A stretch of 64,000 nt of DNA, taken from positions 248,001-312,000 of the forward strand of contig CAVUCH010000021.1 of NCBI GenBank assembly GCA_963739995.1, given 5' to 3'. Positions 33,463 to 41,871 of this stretch are shown here, in pieces (position 1 is the stretch's first letter; the number at the start of each line of letters is the position of its first letter). Made by a program: the position numbers and the translations under genes. Under the pieces are notes generated by a model. That model saw nothing but the letters and a program-made list of their open reading frames with translations. It did no database searches and was not told where the DNA came from. This stretch comes from CAVUCH01 sp963739995. Its GTDB lineage: Bacteria; Acidobacteriota; Vicinamibacteria; Vicinamibacterales; JAENWD01.

Positions 33463-34077
33463 TTACGCTCTCTTACGGATGACGTCGTCAATGATACCGT
33501 ATTCCTTGCCCTGATCGGCCGACATGATGTAGTCGCGCTCCGTATCCTCCTGGATACGTTTCATCGCCTGACCGGTGTGAAAGGTCAGGATTTCGTTCAG
33601 TCGCTCGCGCATGCGCAGTATCTCGCGGGCGGCGATATCGATGTCGCTCGCCTGGCCCGCCAGCCCCGACATCAGCGGCTGGTGGATGACGATGCGCGAG
33701 TTCGGCAGCGAATAGCGCTTGCCCGTCGTACCCGCCGCGAGGAGCACTGCCCCCATCGACGCCGCCTGCCCCAGGCAGATGGTCTGGACGTCGGGCTTGA
33801 TGAACTGCATCGTGTCGTAGATCGCCAGGCCCGCCGTGATCGACCCGCCGGGGCTGTTGATGTACAGCTGAATGTCTTTGTCGGGGTCTTCGGCTTCCAA
33901 GAACAGCATCTGCGCGATGGCGAGGTTCGCGATCTGGTCGTCGATCGGCGTGCCGATGAAGATGATGTTGTCCTTCAGCAGGCGCGAAAAGATGTCGTAG
34001 GCGCGCTCGCCCCGGTTCGTCTGTTCGACGACCATCGGAACCAGCTGCATCCGCGGATCGGCAATCGGTGATCGCAT
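33463..34077 (-). CDS. clpP: ATP-dependent Clp protease proteolytic subunit ClpP
   Basis: Barrel-forming serine peptidase. Catalytic triad: Ser in CLGQAASMGAVLL, His in PNSRIVIHQPLM, Asp in DTERDYIMSA. The handle/axial-loop segment YDIFSRLLKDNIIFIG is standard. At 204 aa with a short propeptide-like N-terminus it is a typical ClpP1. ATG 34077 is used; ATG 34050 would also fit the family. It belongs to the tig-clpP-clpX-lon order found widely in bacteria. Confidence 0.97.
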   Translation of the reverse strand: MRSPIADPRMQLVPMVVEQTNRGERAYDIFSRLLKDNIIFIGTPIDDQIANLAIAQMLFLEAEDPDKDIQLYINSPGGSITAGLAIYDTMQFIKPDVQTICLGQAASMGAVLLAAGTTGKRYSLPNSRIVIHQPLMSGLAGQASDIDIAAREILRMRERLNEILTFHTGQAMKRIQEDTERDYIMSADQGKEYGIIDDVIRKRA

Positions 34078-34247
34078 GGCGTGTCGGTCTGATCGCCGGA
34101 CCCTCAGCAGGGCGGCCGGCTGGCGTGAAAGTCCACGTCAGGTCCGGGGAGCACCCGGAGCAGGTCTCGGAGCAATCTGTGTATCGGTTGGGAAACCGTC
34201 GAGGTGCAGCGGCAGCCATGTTCCGTGGGGCCCCGCGGTGGTCGCGA

Positions 34248-35522
34248 TCAGTTGCCGACAATCGTAGCACGCGACCTCAGAAAGTCAACCGCCTTCTCCC
34301 GCCGTAACCCCGTCGCCAGGCGGGAGATGCCGCCATCCTTCTCCAGCTGGGCGCGGACGGCAGCCGTCGTGCGCCCGGTGCGCTCGCCGAACCGCGACAG
34401 CTCGGCCTCGATTTCCGGCTCGGTCACCGTCAACCCCTCGCGCTGGGCGACCTCGTCCAGGACGAGCGCGCTAGCCACGCTGTCGCGTGCCGGTTCCTGC
34501 TGCGCTTGCCGGAAGGCCGCCCAATCAATGTCGGCTTTCCTCGGATCGACCCCCTGCTCCATCAGGCGGCGGGCGAAGTCCTCGATGCGGCGGTCGAGCT
34601 CCCGCTCGATGAGCGACTCCGGCACCGTGAAGGTTACCCACCCGGCCAGCTGCTTCAGCAGATCGCCCCGCGCCTCACGCTCGGCCTTCTGCTCTGCGTC
34701 GCGGGTCAGATCCTGCTCCACCCGTGCCCGCAGCGCGGCGAGCGTGTCGAACTCGCCCAGATCGCGGGCGAACTCGTCGTCCAGCTCCGGCACGATGCGA
34801 CGCTTGAGCGCTTTGATGGTCACCGTGTAGTTGACAGCTGTTCCAGCCAGCTCCTTCATCTCGTAGTCATCGGGATAGCGCACCTCGAAGCGCTTCGTCT
34901 GCCCGACGTTGGTCCCAATCACCTCGTCGTCGAACCCGGGTGGATTGGCCGCGGCCCCAATCTCGATCGTGACGTCCTGGTGCGTGTCGGCCGCCTCCGT
35001 GCCGGCCTCCCGGACCAGATCGACCACCACCGTGTCGCCCCGCTCGACCGGGCGTGCCTCGACGACCTCGAACCGCGCCGCCCGTTCGCGTAAGGCCTGC
35101 AGCGTCTCGTCGACCGCACCTTCCTGCAGCGTGACCTGCGGCCGCCGCAGCTGCAGCGATCCATACGGCTGGAGATCGAAGCTCGGAACCGTGTCGAATG
35201 TCGCCGTGAACTTCAGCGGCTGTCCCTCTTCGACGACCACGTCGCGAATGTCCGGCGTGTCGAGCGGTTCGAGGCCGCGCTCGCGGAGCGCGTCGTCCAC
35301 CGCCCGAGGCACCAGCTCGTGCACCACGTCGTGGAGAATCTGGCTGCGGAACCGCTGCTTGACGACCCGCGCCGGCACCTTGCCGGGCCGGAAGCCGGGA
35401 ATGCGCGCGGCCTTGGTGTAGTCGCGGGCGACGCGGTCGATCTCCGCATCGACCGTGCTGCTATCGATCTCGACGACGAGGTTCTTGCGTGTTTCGCTGA
35501 CATCAACGAATTCGGTCTTCAT
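34248..35522 (-). CDS. tig: trigger factor, ribosome-associated chaperone and peptidyl-prolyl isomerase
   Basis: Binds ribosomal protein L23 and nascent chains. The N-terminal ribosome-binding domain (residues ~1-115) shows RIPGFRPGKVPARVVKQRF, the signature loop. A FKBP-type PPIase region (~150-235) contains VERGDTVVVDLV and FDDEVIGTNVGQTKRFEVRY, and the C-terminal arm domain is helical (EFDTLAALRARVEQDL). At 424 aa it is standard. ATG 35522 begins the conserved N-terminus; the open frame upstream runs through the tRNA-Leu gene and heptad repeat and is not coding. First protein gene of the tig-clpP-clpX-lon-engB-rho run. Confidence 0.96.
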   Translation of the reverse strand: MKTEFVDVSETRKNLVVEIDSSTVDAEIDRVARDYTKAARIPGFRPGKVPARVVKQRFRSQILHDVVHELVPRAVDDALRERGLEPLDTPDIRDVVVEEGQPLKFTATFDTVPSFDLQPYGSLQLRRPQVTLQEGAVDETLQALRERAARFEVVEARPVERGDTVVVDLVREAGTEAADTHQDVTIEIGAAANPPGFDDEVIGTNVGQTKRFEVRYPDDYEMKELAGTAVNYTVTIKALKRRIVPELDDEFARDLGEFDTLAALRARVEQDLTRDAEQKAEREARGDLLKQLAGWVTFTVPESLIERELDRRIEDFARRLMEQGVDPRKADIDWAAFRQAQQEPARDSVASALVLDEVAQREGLTVTEPEIEAELSRFGERTGRTTAAVRAQLEKDGGISRLATGLRREKAVDFLRSRATIVGN

Positions 35523-35567
35523 GAGGTGAGGCTGCACTGCTGGGAGGATCGCCCTGGAGAGGGCATC

Positions 35568-35651
35568 TGCGAAAGGGGGGAGTCGAACCCCCATGGCCTC
35601 ACGGCCACCGGATCCTAAGTCCGGCGCGTCTGCCAATTCCGCCACTTTCGC
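35568..35651 (-). tRNA. tRNA-Leu (anticodon TAG)
   Basis: Minus-strand acceptor GCGAAAG pairs with CTTTCGC and is followed by A. D-arm GGCGGAATTGGCAGACGC, anticodon stem CCGGA/TCCGG around loop CTTAGGA, long variable arm TGGCCGTGAGGCCA as in class II tRNAs, and T-arm GGGGGTTCGACTCCCCC. CCA is not encoded. 84 nt; 45 nt upstream of tig on the same strand. Confidence 0.95.
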
Positions 35652-35718
35652 ACGCCGGAGACTGAGACCCCGAGCGTAACACGCGGTTTTTGGACGGGTC
35701 AAACGGTAGGAGGGCTGT

Positions 35719-35891
35719 GGGCGATGGGCGGTGGGCTTTCGGCGGTGGGCGGTAGGCGATGGGCGGTAGGCGATGGGCGGTAGGCGATGGGCGGTAGGCG
35801 ATGGGCGGATCGCACCCCAACCGCCAGGGCCTCGCACGTTCGCACCTCGCACGCTCGCACCCTCGCACCGACATCTCGCACTTCGCACACG
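35719..35891. repeat. two heptanucleotide repeat tracts (GGCGATG/GGCGGTA and TCGCACC)
   Basis: 35719-35819: alternating GGCGATG and GGCGGTA units, several perfect double units. 35831-35891: units of TCGCACC/TCGCACG/TCGCACT at 7-8 nt spacing. The tracts sit between the tRNA-Leu promoter side and the end of the adenine methyltransferase gene. The first tract uses the same base motif as the 16.5-kb tract in the opposite orientation. Confidence 0.85.
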
Positions 35892-35901
35892 CCACTACCC
35901 G

Positions 35902-36849
35902 TCAGGCAATCTCCACCACGCCCTCCGGTCTTCCGCCGGGCTCGAGGTTGGTCAGCAGGAGCTCCGTGACGACGCCCCGTCCGGTGGCGCGCGAGTTGAT
36001 GGCGCGTCGCGCGGGCACCCTCCAGAGCCGCAGGCCGGCGCCGGCCGCCCCTGTTGCCTCACGGTACAACGCGACGATTTCGGGCGCCGACGAATTGCTC
36101 AGAAGAATGTGCCGGCCGCGCCGCGCAAGGTCCACGACTGCTTCGCACAGCTGCGCCTGGTCCGATGGCGAGAAGCGATCCGCCGTGTAGGCGCCGAACG
36201 CGGAGGTCGAACTGAGCGGCGCGTAGGGAGGATCGAGATACACGAAGTCACCGGCGTTCGTCCGGGCGAGCACCTCGTTGAACCTCGCGCACTGCAGGCG
36301 GAGGCCTTCACGCGCGAGCGCTCTGCCAACGGCGCGGACGAGCACCGGGTCGCAGATTCGGGGGCGAGCGTATCGGCCTGCCGGTACGTTGAACGCGCCC
36401 TGCGCGTTCACGCGGAACAGGCCATTGAAGCCGGTATGGTTCAAGTAGATCAGCATGGCTGCGAGCTCGGGCGAGTACCTAGCGGCGGACGGCGCGCTGC
36501 GCCCGCCTCGCGCAGCGTTGAACCGTTCGCGCACGTCGTAGTAGCAGGCCGCCCCCTCGCGCGCGTGCCGCTGATCCAGGTGCTCGAGCGTGTCGATGAC
36601 CTCCTCCGGCGTGTCGCGCACCGTCTCGTAGGTCCCGATCAGATCCGCGTTGCTGTCGGCGAGCGTCACGGGCGCGTCGCCGAGGGCGCCGCGTCTCAGC
36701 AGATCGAAGAAAACCGCCCCGCTGCCGACGAACGGCTCCACGTAGCCGCTCACCCGCTCGGGGTAGAAGCGTTGAAAAACCCCGAGCAGCTGCCCCTTGC
36801 CCCCCGCCCACTTGAGCAGGGGGCGGCGGGGCTGCGAGGGCGGTTTCAA
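35902..36849 (-). CDS. D12-class N6-adenine DNA methyltransferase, solitary
   Basis: Transfers a methyl group from SAM to adenine N6. Motif I-like LLKWAGGKGQLL (residues ~11-22), FVGSGAVFFDLL (motif X/I region), LNHTGFNGLFRVN, and the catalytic motif IV DFVYLDPPYAPLSS are present, as in Dam/DpnM-like D12 enzymes. At 315 aa it is somewhat larger than Dam (278). No restriction gene is adjacent, so it is probably solitary or regulatory. The proposed start is TTG 36849, overlapping the anti-sigma stop (TTGA); upstream in-frame sequence is antisense or overlapping and not conserved-looking. This implies coupling to a sigma/anti-sigma operon, which is unusual. Confidence 0.85.
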   Translation of the reverse strand: MKPPSQPRRPLLKWAGGKGQLLGVFQRFYPERVSGYVEPFVGSGAVFFDLLRRGALGDAPVTLADSNADLIGTYETVRDTPEEVIDTLEHLDQRHAREGAACYYDVRERFNAARGGRSAPSAARYSPELAAMLIYLNHTGFNGLFRVNAQGAFNVPAGRYARPRICDPVLVRAVGRALAREGLRLQCARFNEVLARTNAGDFVYLDPPYAPLSSTSAFGAYTADRFSPSDQAQLCEAVVDLARRGRHILLSNSSAPEIVALYREATGAAGAGLRLWRVPARRAINSRATGRGVVTELLLTNLEPGGRPEGVVEIA

Positions 36850-37325
36850 ATTCCGAACCCGCGCTCGGCCCACCACCAGATCGCCATGCCGCTCACGAAG
36901 ACGGCGGCCGCCACTCCATAGACGGGCAACGCAGGGGTGACTGCCGAAAGCACGTCCGCGGCACCCGAGACGAACAACCGGGTGAGGTCGGCGCTCACCG
37001 ACCCGAGACCCGAGGCCGTGAGCACCATCGCCAGCCCGCCGACGGCCGTCGCCACCGCCAGTCCCACCGCAATGTTGAACGCGACGTCGAGATATTGCTC
37101 CGAGCGCCAGCGCTCGCGCCGCAGTCGGCCCATCAGCGTGGGAATGAATGCGGCGGGGAGATCGGGCACCGGTTGGGCGGCCAGCACGCCGTCGATTTGC
37201 CGCGCGAGCGCGAGCGCCTGCGCGCACGCCGCGCAGGACGCAAGGTGCGAGCGGGCGTCCGCGTCGGGGACGATCTCTCCCGCGGCAATCGGCTCAATCA
37301 GCAAGTCCAGATCCGTGCACACCAT
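36846..37325 (-). CDS. anti-sigma factor with zinc-finger (zf-HC2-like) domain
   Basis: Likely holds the upstream-encoded sigma factor inactive at the membrane. The N-terminal segment SHLASCAACAQALALARQID is the H-x3-C-x2-C zinc anti-sigma motif, followed by a linker and two TM stretches (~85-107 and ~140-160, ending WWWAERGFGI). Begins at ATG 37325, 17 nt after the sigma stop; the frame extends upstream into the sigma gene without motif. Its stop overlaps the methyltransferase start. Confidence 0.8.
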   Translation of the reverse strand: MVCTDLDLLIEPIAAGEIVPDADARSHLASCAACAQALALARQIDGVLAAQPVPDLPAAFIPTLMGRLRRERWRSEQYLDVAFNIAVGLAVATAVGGLAMVLTASGLGSVSADLTRLFVSGAADVLSAVTPALPVYGVAAAVFVSGMAIWWWAERGFGI

Positions 37326-37341
37326 CGTCGGATCCCGGGGG

Positions 37342-37896
37342 TCAGGCAAGCTCGCCCTCGAGCAGCTTGCGCAACTCACGTTTCGCGCGGTGCAGATGGG
37401 TCTTCACCGTGCCGAGCGGCAGCTGGAACGCTTCGGCAAGCTCCTGGTACTGCACGCCTTTCAGGTAGTGCGCCGCGATGAGCGCCCGGTAGTTGGCCGG
37501 CAGGCGCGCCAGCGCCTTGCCCAGCCGATCCCGCAGCTCGATTGCGCCAAACGCCGCGTCCTTCGACCCCAGCTGCAGGGCTGGACGTTCCGGCCGCGCC
37601 TCCTCATCGATCGCGATCTCGATGCGGTTCGGCGTCGATCGATCCTGCAGGCACACATTGAGCGCGATCCGGTAAATCCAGGTCGAGAGGCGTGCGGTGC
37701 CGCGATAGTACGGGAGGCCACGGTGCATGCGCAGGAACACGTCCTGGGCGAGGTCTTCCGCCCGTGCCGGGTCGCCGAGCGTGCGCGCGATGATGCCGAA
37801 CACGAGCCTCCGGTAGCGGCCGACCAGTTCCGCGAACGCCTCGTCGCTGCCTTCGCGGCACAAGCGCACGAGATCGTCGTCTGTCAGATCGGACAT
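37342..37896 (-). CDS. ECF-type RNA polymerase sigma factor
   Basis: Region 2 includes FAELVGRYRRLVFGIIARTL and AEDLAQDVFLRMHRGL (2.2-2.4), and region 4 contains LGKALARLPANYRALIAAHY with YQELAEAFQLPLGTVKTHLH (helix-turn-helix binding the -35). At 184 aa it has the two-domain ECF layout. It is followed at once by the anti-sigma gene. The divergent intergenic region upstream holds a perfect inverted repeat (37975-37997) that may be part of its regulation. The target regulon is not visible. Confidence 0.92.
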   Translation of the reverse strand: MSDLTDDDLVRLCREGSDEAFAELVGRYRRLVFGIIARTLGDPARAEDLAQDVFLRMHRGLPYYRGTARLSTWIYRIALNVCLQDRSTPNRIEIAIDEEARPERPALQLGSKDAAFGAIELRDRLGKALARLPANYRALIAAHYLKGVQYQELAEAFQLPLGTVKTHLHRAKRELRKLLEGELA

Positions 37897-37974
37897 GCAC
37901 CAGCCGCAGTGAATGCGGGGGAATCACCGATCCCGCCCCGTCACAGGCTCGTTAGACCACGACCCCTCGCCGAT

Positions 37975-37997
37975 TGTTTCACGCGTAGGCTGAAACA
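37975..37997. promoter_or_regulatory. inverted repeat TGTTTCA-N9-TGAAACA
   Basis: Perfect 7-bp arms (37975-37981 and 37991-37997) centred between the divergent sigma operon and the small membrane protein gene. Arm length and spacing suit a dimeric repressor or activator. The regulator is unknown. Confidence 0.45.
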
Positions 37998-38050
37998 TTT
38001 GCCGGTGGCGCCCAGTCTAACCGCACTGTCGAATGTGCCAGGAGGCCGCC

Positions 38051-38521
38051 GTGGACCCTCGAGAGATGCTGCCCGTTCTGTTGACCGCCCTCACGCTCGT
38101 CGGCTTCTTCGTGCTTGCCGCGATCTGGATTTCCAGGCGCGCACGCATGCGCGAGTTCGCGCACCGCGAGCGGCTTGCGATGATCGAGAAGGGCCTGATG
38201 CCGCCGGCGGAGTTCTTCGCTGGGGGCTCCGACGTGGCCGTCCCCGGTGCCCTGGACGCGGGCGGACCGCCGCTGTCGAGAACGGCGAGCCGATTTCGGA
38301 GCGCCGGCGTCATGTTCGTGGGCATCGGTATTGCGGTCGGTCTGATCATCGGCGTGGCTGCCTTCGAGCCGACCATCGGTCTCGGAGTGGGCGGCGCGAT
38401 CGTTGCCATAGGGGTGGCGATGATCGTGAACGGCGTGCTTGGGGAGCGGGGGCTCCAGGCGACGCACCCGGTCCACTCGCCTGCGCCACATCCGCCCCAG
38501 GACGTGAACATCAGAGAGTAG
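38051..38521 (+). CDS. small two-TM membrane protein (DUF6249-like)
   Basis: Function unknown. One TM near the N-terminus (LPVLLTALTLVGFFVLAAIW), then the conserved cytoplasmic stretch FAHRERLAMIEKGLMP seen in small proteins next to ECF sigma operons, a linker, and a C-terminal double hydrophobic segment (VMFVGIGIAVGLIIGVAAF and GGAIVAIGVAMIVNGV). GTG 38051 is the start because AGGAGG (38040-38045) lies five nt upstream. It is divergent from the sigma/anti-sigma genes, and the family often accompanies such operons. Confidence 0.8.
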   Translation: MDPREMLPVLLTALTLVGFFVLAAIWISRRARMREFAHRERLAMIEKGLMPPAEFFAGGSDVAVPGALDAGGPPLSRTASRFRSAGVMFVGIGIAVGLIIGVAAFEPTIGLGVGGAIVAIGVAMIVNGVLGERGLQATHPVHSPAPHPPQDVNIRE

Positions 38522-38645
38522 TCTGCCAGGCCAGGCTGCCGAGCAGTTTGGAAGCATGGCGCTGCGCTTCGAACCGGCACGCTCGTCGCCCATCATCGAC
38601 CGGGCCTCGAGGGGGTGGATTCGACCAGGTGGTCGAGAGCAATCC

Positions 38646-39551
38646 TCAGAGGCGGAGTCCCGCGAGGTATTGGAGCGTTTTCGGAATCTGCTTCTCCGCT
38701 TGCGGCGCTTCGTCCTCGATGAAGTGGTACTTGGTTCCCGACTTGTTGGCGGCGCGGAAAATGGGCGGCCAGTCGATCATCCCCTCGCCCAGCGGGACGT
38801 TCGAGTCGTCTGGCGCATGGCCCGTCGGGTCGCCGACGGCCGTGCCCTTCTTCATGTCCTTGATATGCGTGAGCGGGAACCGGTCCGGGTACTTCTTGAA
38901 CAGGTCCAGGGGGTCGGCGCCGCCGCGCACGGCCCAGAACACGTCCATCTGGAAAGCGACGAGCGCGGGGTCGGTGCCCTTCGCGATTCGGTCGAACAAT
39001 GTCCCGTCGGGACCCGTCTGAAACTCGTACCCGTGGATATGGTAGAAGAAATTCAGGCCTGCGTCCTTCGCTTTCTTGCCCGCGGCGTTGAAGACGGCCA
39101 CGGCCTTGTCGGCATCCGCGGCGGTGAAGCGATCCTTGTGTGGGATCCACGCACACCCCAGGTACTCGACGCCAAACATGCGTGCGTCGGCGATCACGGC
39201 GTCGGCACCGTCGGCGAGTTTGGTGAAATCGCCGTGCGTGCTGACGGCGCGCAGGCCCGTCTTCTTCAGCAGCGCGGCGTAATCGGACGCGGTCATCCCA
39301 TAGGTGCCCGCGAGCTCCACGTTCGTTAGCCCCCACTGCTTGACCATGGCCAGCGTGCCCGGGACGTCGCCCTTGGCGAACAGGTGTCGGAGACTGTAGA
39401 GCTGCAGGCCAAGCTGGCCTGTGAATGGGTGTTTGAGCCCGGTGCCCACGGATCCCTGCGCGAGCACATTCAGGGTCGAGGCGAACGGGGCGGCCGCGGA
39501 GGCCATCATTCCGGTGGATACGGTGCGAAGGAAGCGGCGGCGGCTGGTCAT
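38646..39551 (-). CDS. Tat-exported sugar phosphate isomerase/epimerase-like TIM-barrel protein
   Basis: The Tat signal SRRRFLRTVSTG at the N-terminus predicts folded export to the periplasm. The body is an AP-endonuclease-2/xylose-isomerase-like TIM barrel: QLGLQLYSLRHLF, VKQWGLTNVELAGTYGM, FFYHIHGYEF (metal-ligand His/Glu pattern), VAFQMDVFWAVRGGADPLDL and FPLTHIKDMKKG. Such proteins are abundant in Acidobacteria and Planctomycetes, and their sugar substrates are mostly unknown. ATG 39551 starts just before the twin-Arg motif. Confidence 0.85.
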   Translation of the reverse strand: MTSRRRFLRTVSTGMMASAAAPFASTLNVLAQGSVGTGLKHPFTGQLGLQLYSLRHLFAKGDVPGTLAMVKQWGLTNVELAGTYGMTASDYAALLKKTGLRAVSTHGDFTKLADGADAVIADARMFGVEYLGCAWIPHKDRFTAADADKAVAVFNAAGKKAKDAGLNFFYHIHGYEFQTGPDGTLFDRIAKGTDPALVAFQMDVFWAVRGGADPLDLFKKYPDRFPLTHIKDMKKGTAVGDPTGHAPDDSNVPLGEGMIDWPPIFRAANKSGTKYHFIEDEAPQAEKQIPKTLQYLAGLRL

Positions 39552-39763
39552 GTGCCGCATGTTACCCGATGCGTTACCCGATGCGCTCCATGGGCAGAGA
39601 GGCACCTGGGCCGTGTAAGACTTACAGGCCAGCTCGGCCCTAATGCGGGGGTATCACGCGCGGGATCGCAGCAATCACCTGATTTCCGACCGTTTCCGTC
39701 CGGCGTAGGGGTTGCACTGACTCGTGCGTGTCACGATGGTCGTGACGCCAGAGGTGAGCCCAG

Positions 39764-40186
39764 GTGAGCAATCCAACCGTCGTCCTGATCGCCGAAGACC
39801 ACGACGACAATCGCGAAGGCTACGCGGAGTACCTTTCGTTTCTCGGCTACCGTGTGGAGCAGGCGTCCGATGGCGACCAGGCCTGGACCCTGGCTCAGGA
39901 AGTCTGTCCGGACGTCCTCCTGCTCGATCTGGCCCTGCCGGGCACGGATGGCTGGGAAGTGGCTCGGCGCGTGCGGTCGAATCCTTGCACGCAGGGCATC
40001 CTCATCATCGCCCTCTCGGCCTGCGTCTTTCCCGAAGATGTGCAGCGGGCCAAGGCCGCCGGATGCGACCTGTTTCTCGACAAGCCGTGCTACCCGGAAG
40101 ACGTGGCTTCGGCAATCGAGCGGATGCTCGCGTTACGCGCGGACGCGGGTACCGGTCCCGGCCCTACACGACCGACCGCTTCCTGA
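39764..40186 (+). CDS. single-domain response regulator (CheY-like)
   Basis: A lone receiver domain: acidic pocket IAEDHDD, phospho-acceptor Asp ~55 in VLLLDLALPGTDGW, and Lys in LFLDKPCYPED. No output domain, so it acts by protein contact or phosphotransfer. GTG 39764 has AGAGGTGA upstream. No cognate kinase is adjacent. The 3' end overlaps the 3' end of mscL by 23 nt (convergent). Confidence 0.9.
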   Translation: MSNPTVVLIAEDHDDNREGYAEYLSFLGYRVEQASDGDQAWTLAQEVCPDVLLLDLALPGTDGWEVARRVRSNPCTQGILIIALSACVFPEDVQRAKAAGCDLFLDKPCYPEDVASAIERMLALRADAGTGPGPTRPTAS

Positions 40187-40595
40187 GCAGGTCGCGAATT
40201 TCGCCGAGCAGCGCTTCCTGGGTCGTCGGCGGTGCGGGCGGTGGCGGCTCCTCCCGGCGCACGCGGTTCACGCCTTTGATCAGCAGGAAAACCGCGATCG
40301 CCACCAGCAGGAAGCTGATCACGGCGTTCAGGAACACGCCGATGTTCAACGTGACGGCGCCCGCCGCCTTGGCTTGGGCGACCGAGGCGTACGGGCCCGT
40401 CGTCGTTGCGCCTTCCTTCAGCACGAAGAACAGATTCGAAAAGTCGGCGCCGCCGAGCACCATCCCGATGGGCGGCATCAGGAGGTCGTTGACGAGTGAG
40501 GTCACGATCGATCCGAAGGCGGCACCGATGATGATCCCGACCGCCATGTCGAGGACGTTGCCTCGCATGGCGAATTCCTTGAATTCTTTGAGCAT
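40164..40595 (-). CDS. mscL: large-conductance mechanosensitive channel
   Basis: Pentameric emergency valve against hypo-osmotic shock. EFKEFAMRGNVLDMAVGIII is the N-terminal helix and start of TM1, TSLVNDLLMPPIGMVLGG the TM1-loop signature, and ISFLLVAIAVFLLIKGVN is TM2. The C-terminal helix ALLGEIRDLLRKR forms the cytoplasmic bundle. At 143 aa it is typical. ATG 40595 follows GAAGGAG at good distance; the longer frame upstream is non-coding. Confidence 0.96.
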   Translation of the reverse strand: MLKEFKEFAMRGNVLDMAVGIIIGAAFGSIVTSLVNDLLMPPIGMVLGGADFSNLFFVLKEGATTTGPYASVAQAKAAGAVTLNIGVFLNAVISFLLVAIAVFLLIKGVNRVRREEPPPPAPPTTQEALLGEIRDLLRKRSVV

Positions 40596-40754
40596 GACTC
40601 GCTCCTTCCCGGGCCGCGCTACGCCTCGGGCCGACGCACGCACCTGGGGATGCGGACCGGCGGAAGTAGACGAAGAGGTGCGTATTCCTATCAAAAATCC
40701 GGCTTCGACGTAAGGCCTGCACCGCCGGCGGGAGCGGTTCGCTCTGCAGACCCT

Positions 40755-41156
40755 TTAGTGCACGGCGCCGCGGTGCTCACCACCGCACGTTCGGCAAGCC
40801 CGATCGTCGGCCATCGACTCGGGAGGTGTTCGGCGATCGCAGTACACGCAGGTCTGGAACCGCGCCGTTCGCCGTTCGCGCGTGGCTTCGATCAGGGCGG
40901 CCACGACACCCATCGCGTGTGTGTCGTTGATGTCGCGTGAGCGGAGCGATCCCACTCGGAGCGGCATCACGACCGCCCGTCGCCCCTGGCGGTCGACGGA
41001 GTACTCGAACACGGCGATGGATGTGCCCTTCAGCCGGACCATCACCTCGCCGGGATCGCCCGACGTGAACCAGGTGGCGCCATCGTCAGCCGTTTCTTCC
41101 ACCACCGGCGCTGCCAGGTGGGTCGTGATGAACGCATGCCATTCTTCCCAGGTCAT
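40755..41156 (-). CDS. hypothetical protein with C-terminal zinc ribbon
   Basis: No family recognised. The ~133-aa protein starts MTWEEWHAFITTHLAAPVVE and carries a beta-rich middle (ATWFTSGDPGEVMVRLKG), and ends with a paired-Cys ribbon CVYCDRRTPPES and CRTCGGEH that should bind zinc. ATG 41156 is used because the upstream frame only translates a dispersed repeat. It lies between mscL and the cupin gene on the same strand. RNA- or protein-binding is possible but unsupported. Confidence 0.6.
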   Translation of the reverse strand: MTWEEWHAFITTHLAAPVVEETADDGATWFTSGDPGEVMVRLKGTSIAVFEYSVDRQGRRAVVMPLRVGSLRSRDINDTHAMGVVAALIEATRERRTARFQTCVYCDRRTPPESMADDRACRTCGGEHRGAVH

Positions 41157-41200
41157 GTGCCCCCATTCTAAATGAACCGCTGGTGGAGATGACCGAATGG

Positions 41201-41243
41201 CGAATGAGGTCGCGAGCTGAGAAACACCTCCCGATCTCATTCG
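41201..41243. repeat. dispersed palindrome family, copy A
   Basis: GAAACACCTCCCGATCTCA (within 41218-41242) matches the right arm of the palindrome at 55.5 kb. The left arm here is decayed, but CGAATGAG (41201-41208) still pairs with CTCATTCG (41236-41243). Confidence 0.75.
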
Positions 41244-41253
41244 CATCTCAGTC

Positions 41254-41616
41254 TCACTCGTCGCGGTGGACGGTGTCGGGGGAGAACGCGGGGGTGCACA
41301 CCGCGACATACTCGGCGCCTCCCTGCTCGGGCGTGCTGTAGCGCACCCACTCGCCGGGCGCGGCCGTCACGGCCTGGCCGGCACGCACCTCCAGCGCCCC
41401 GCCCTCGAACTCCACGCGGAGCATCCCTCGCAGCACGAGTGTGATCTCCTCGAACTCTGGCCGCTGACCGGGCTCCGCCCAGCCTTGCGGGGAAAGCATG
41501 CGGGCCACGCTGATCCCCTCGTGCCCGCTGTTCACGCGGCCGGCGTATTCCTCGATGCGCTTCGGCCTGGTCCCCACGGCAGCCACAACGGTGGGCGTCT
41601 CAATCAATTTCGGCAT
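41254..41616 (-). CDS. cupin-domain protein
   Basis: Single small cupin barrel, probably a metal-binding enzyme or sensor of unknown ligand. Conserved pattern: GEGISVARMLSPQGW-like first strand region (residues ~32-47), PEFEEITLVLRGMLRVEFEG (cupin motif 1, with Glu but lacking the canonical His pair), and AGQAVTAAPGEWVRYSTPE (motif 2). At 120 aa it is one domain. An inverted repeat TTGTC-N8-GACAA lies 50 nt upstream. The unusual first metal motif makes a redox role uncertain. Confidence 0.8.
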   Translation of the reverse strand: MPKLIETPTVVAAVGTRPKRIEEYAGRVNSGHEGISVARMLSPQGWAEPGQRPEFEEITLVLRGMLRVEFEGGALEVRAGQAVTAAPGEWVRYSTPEQGGAEYVAVCTPAFSPDTVHRDE

Positions 41617-41667
41617 GGTGATCTGTTCGCGACTCGGGGCTGGAACGCGCCCGGTGTACGAAGCCGA

Positions 41668-41685
41668 TTGTCAATAATCCGACAA
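41668..41685. promoter_or_regulatory. inverted repeat TTGTC-N8-GACAA upstream of cupin gene
   Basis: Perfect 5-bp arms in an AT-richer patch of the ~255-nt space between the aminotransferase and cupin genes. It may be an operator. Nothing else is recognised in this space. Confidence 0.3.
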
Positions 41686-41871
41686 ACTACACTGGATTCA
41701 CCCGGCCAGGGGCAACCCTGCGGTGGGTGCCACGCCCCCGAGAACCGGAGACCCGCGGCAACTCTGGTGAGCGCCACTGCGCCGGTATCCTTGAACTCCC
41801 GCACACAACTGCACGTACCCGCCAGCGCATCCCCGGCGCCGCGGACCAGCTCACCTCTCACGGCCTCATCT

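Noticed and set aside
35902..37227. Full restriction-modification system around the adenine methyltransferase
   Set aside because: No endonuclease or specificity gene is found on either side; neighbours are the sigma/anti-sigma pair and repeats.
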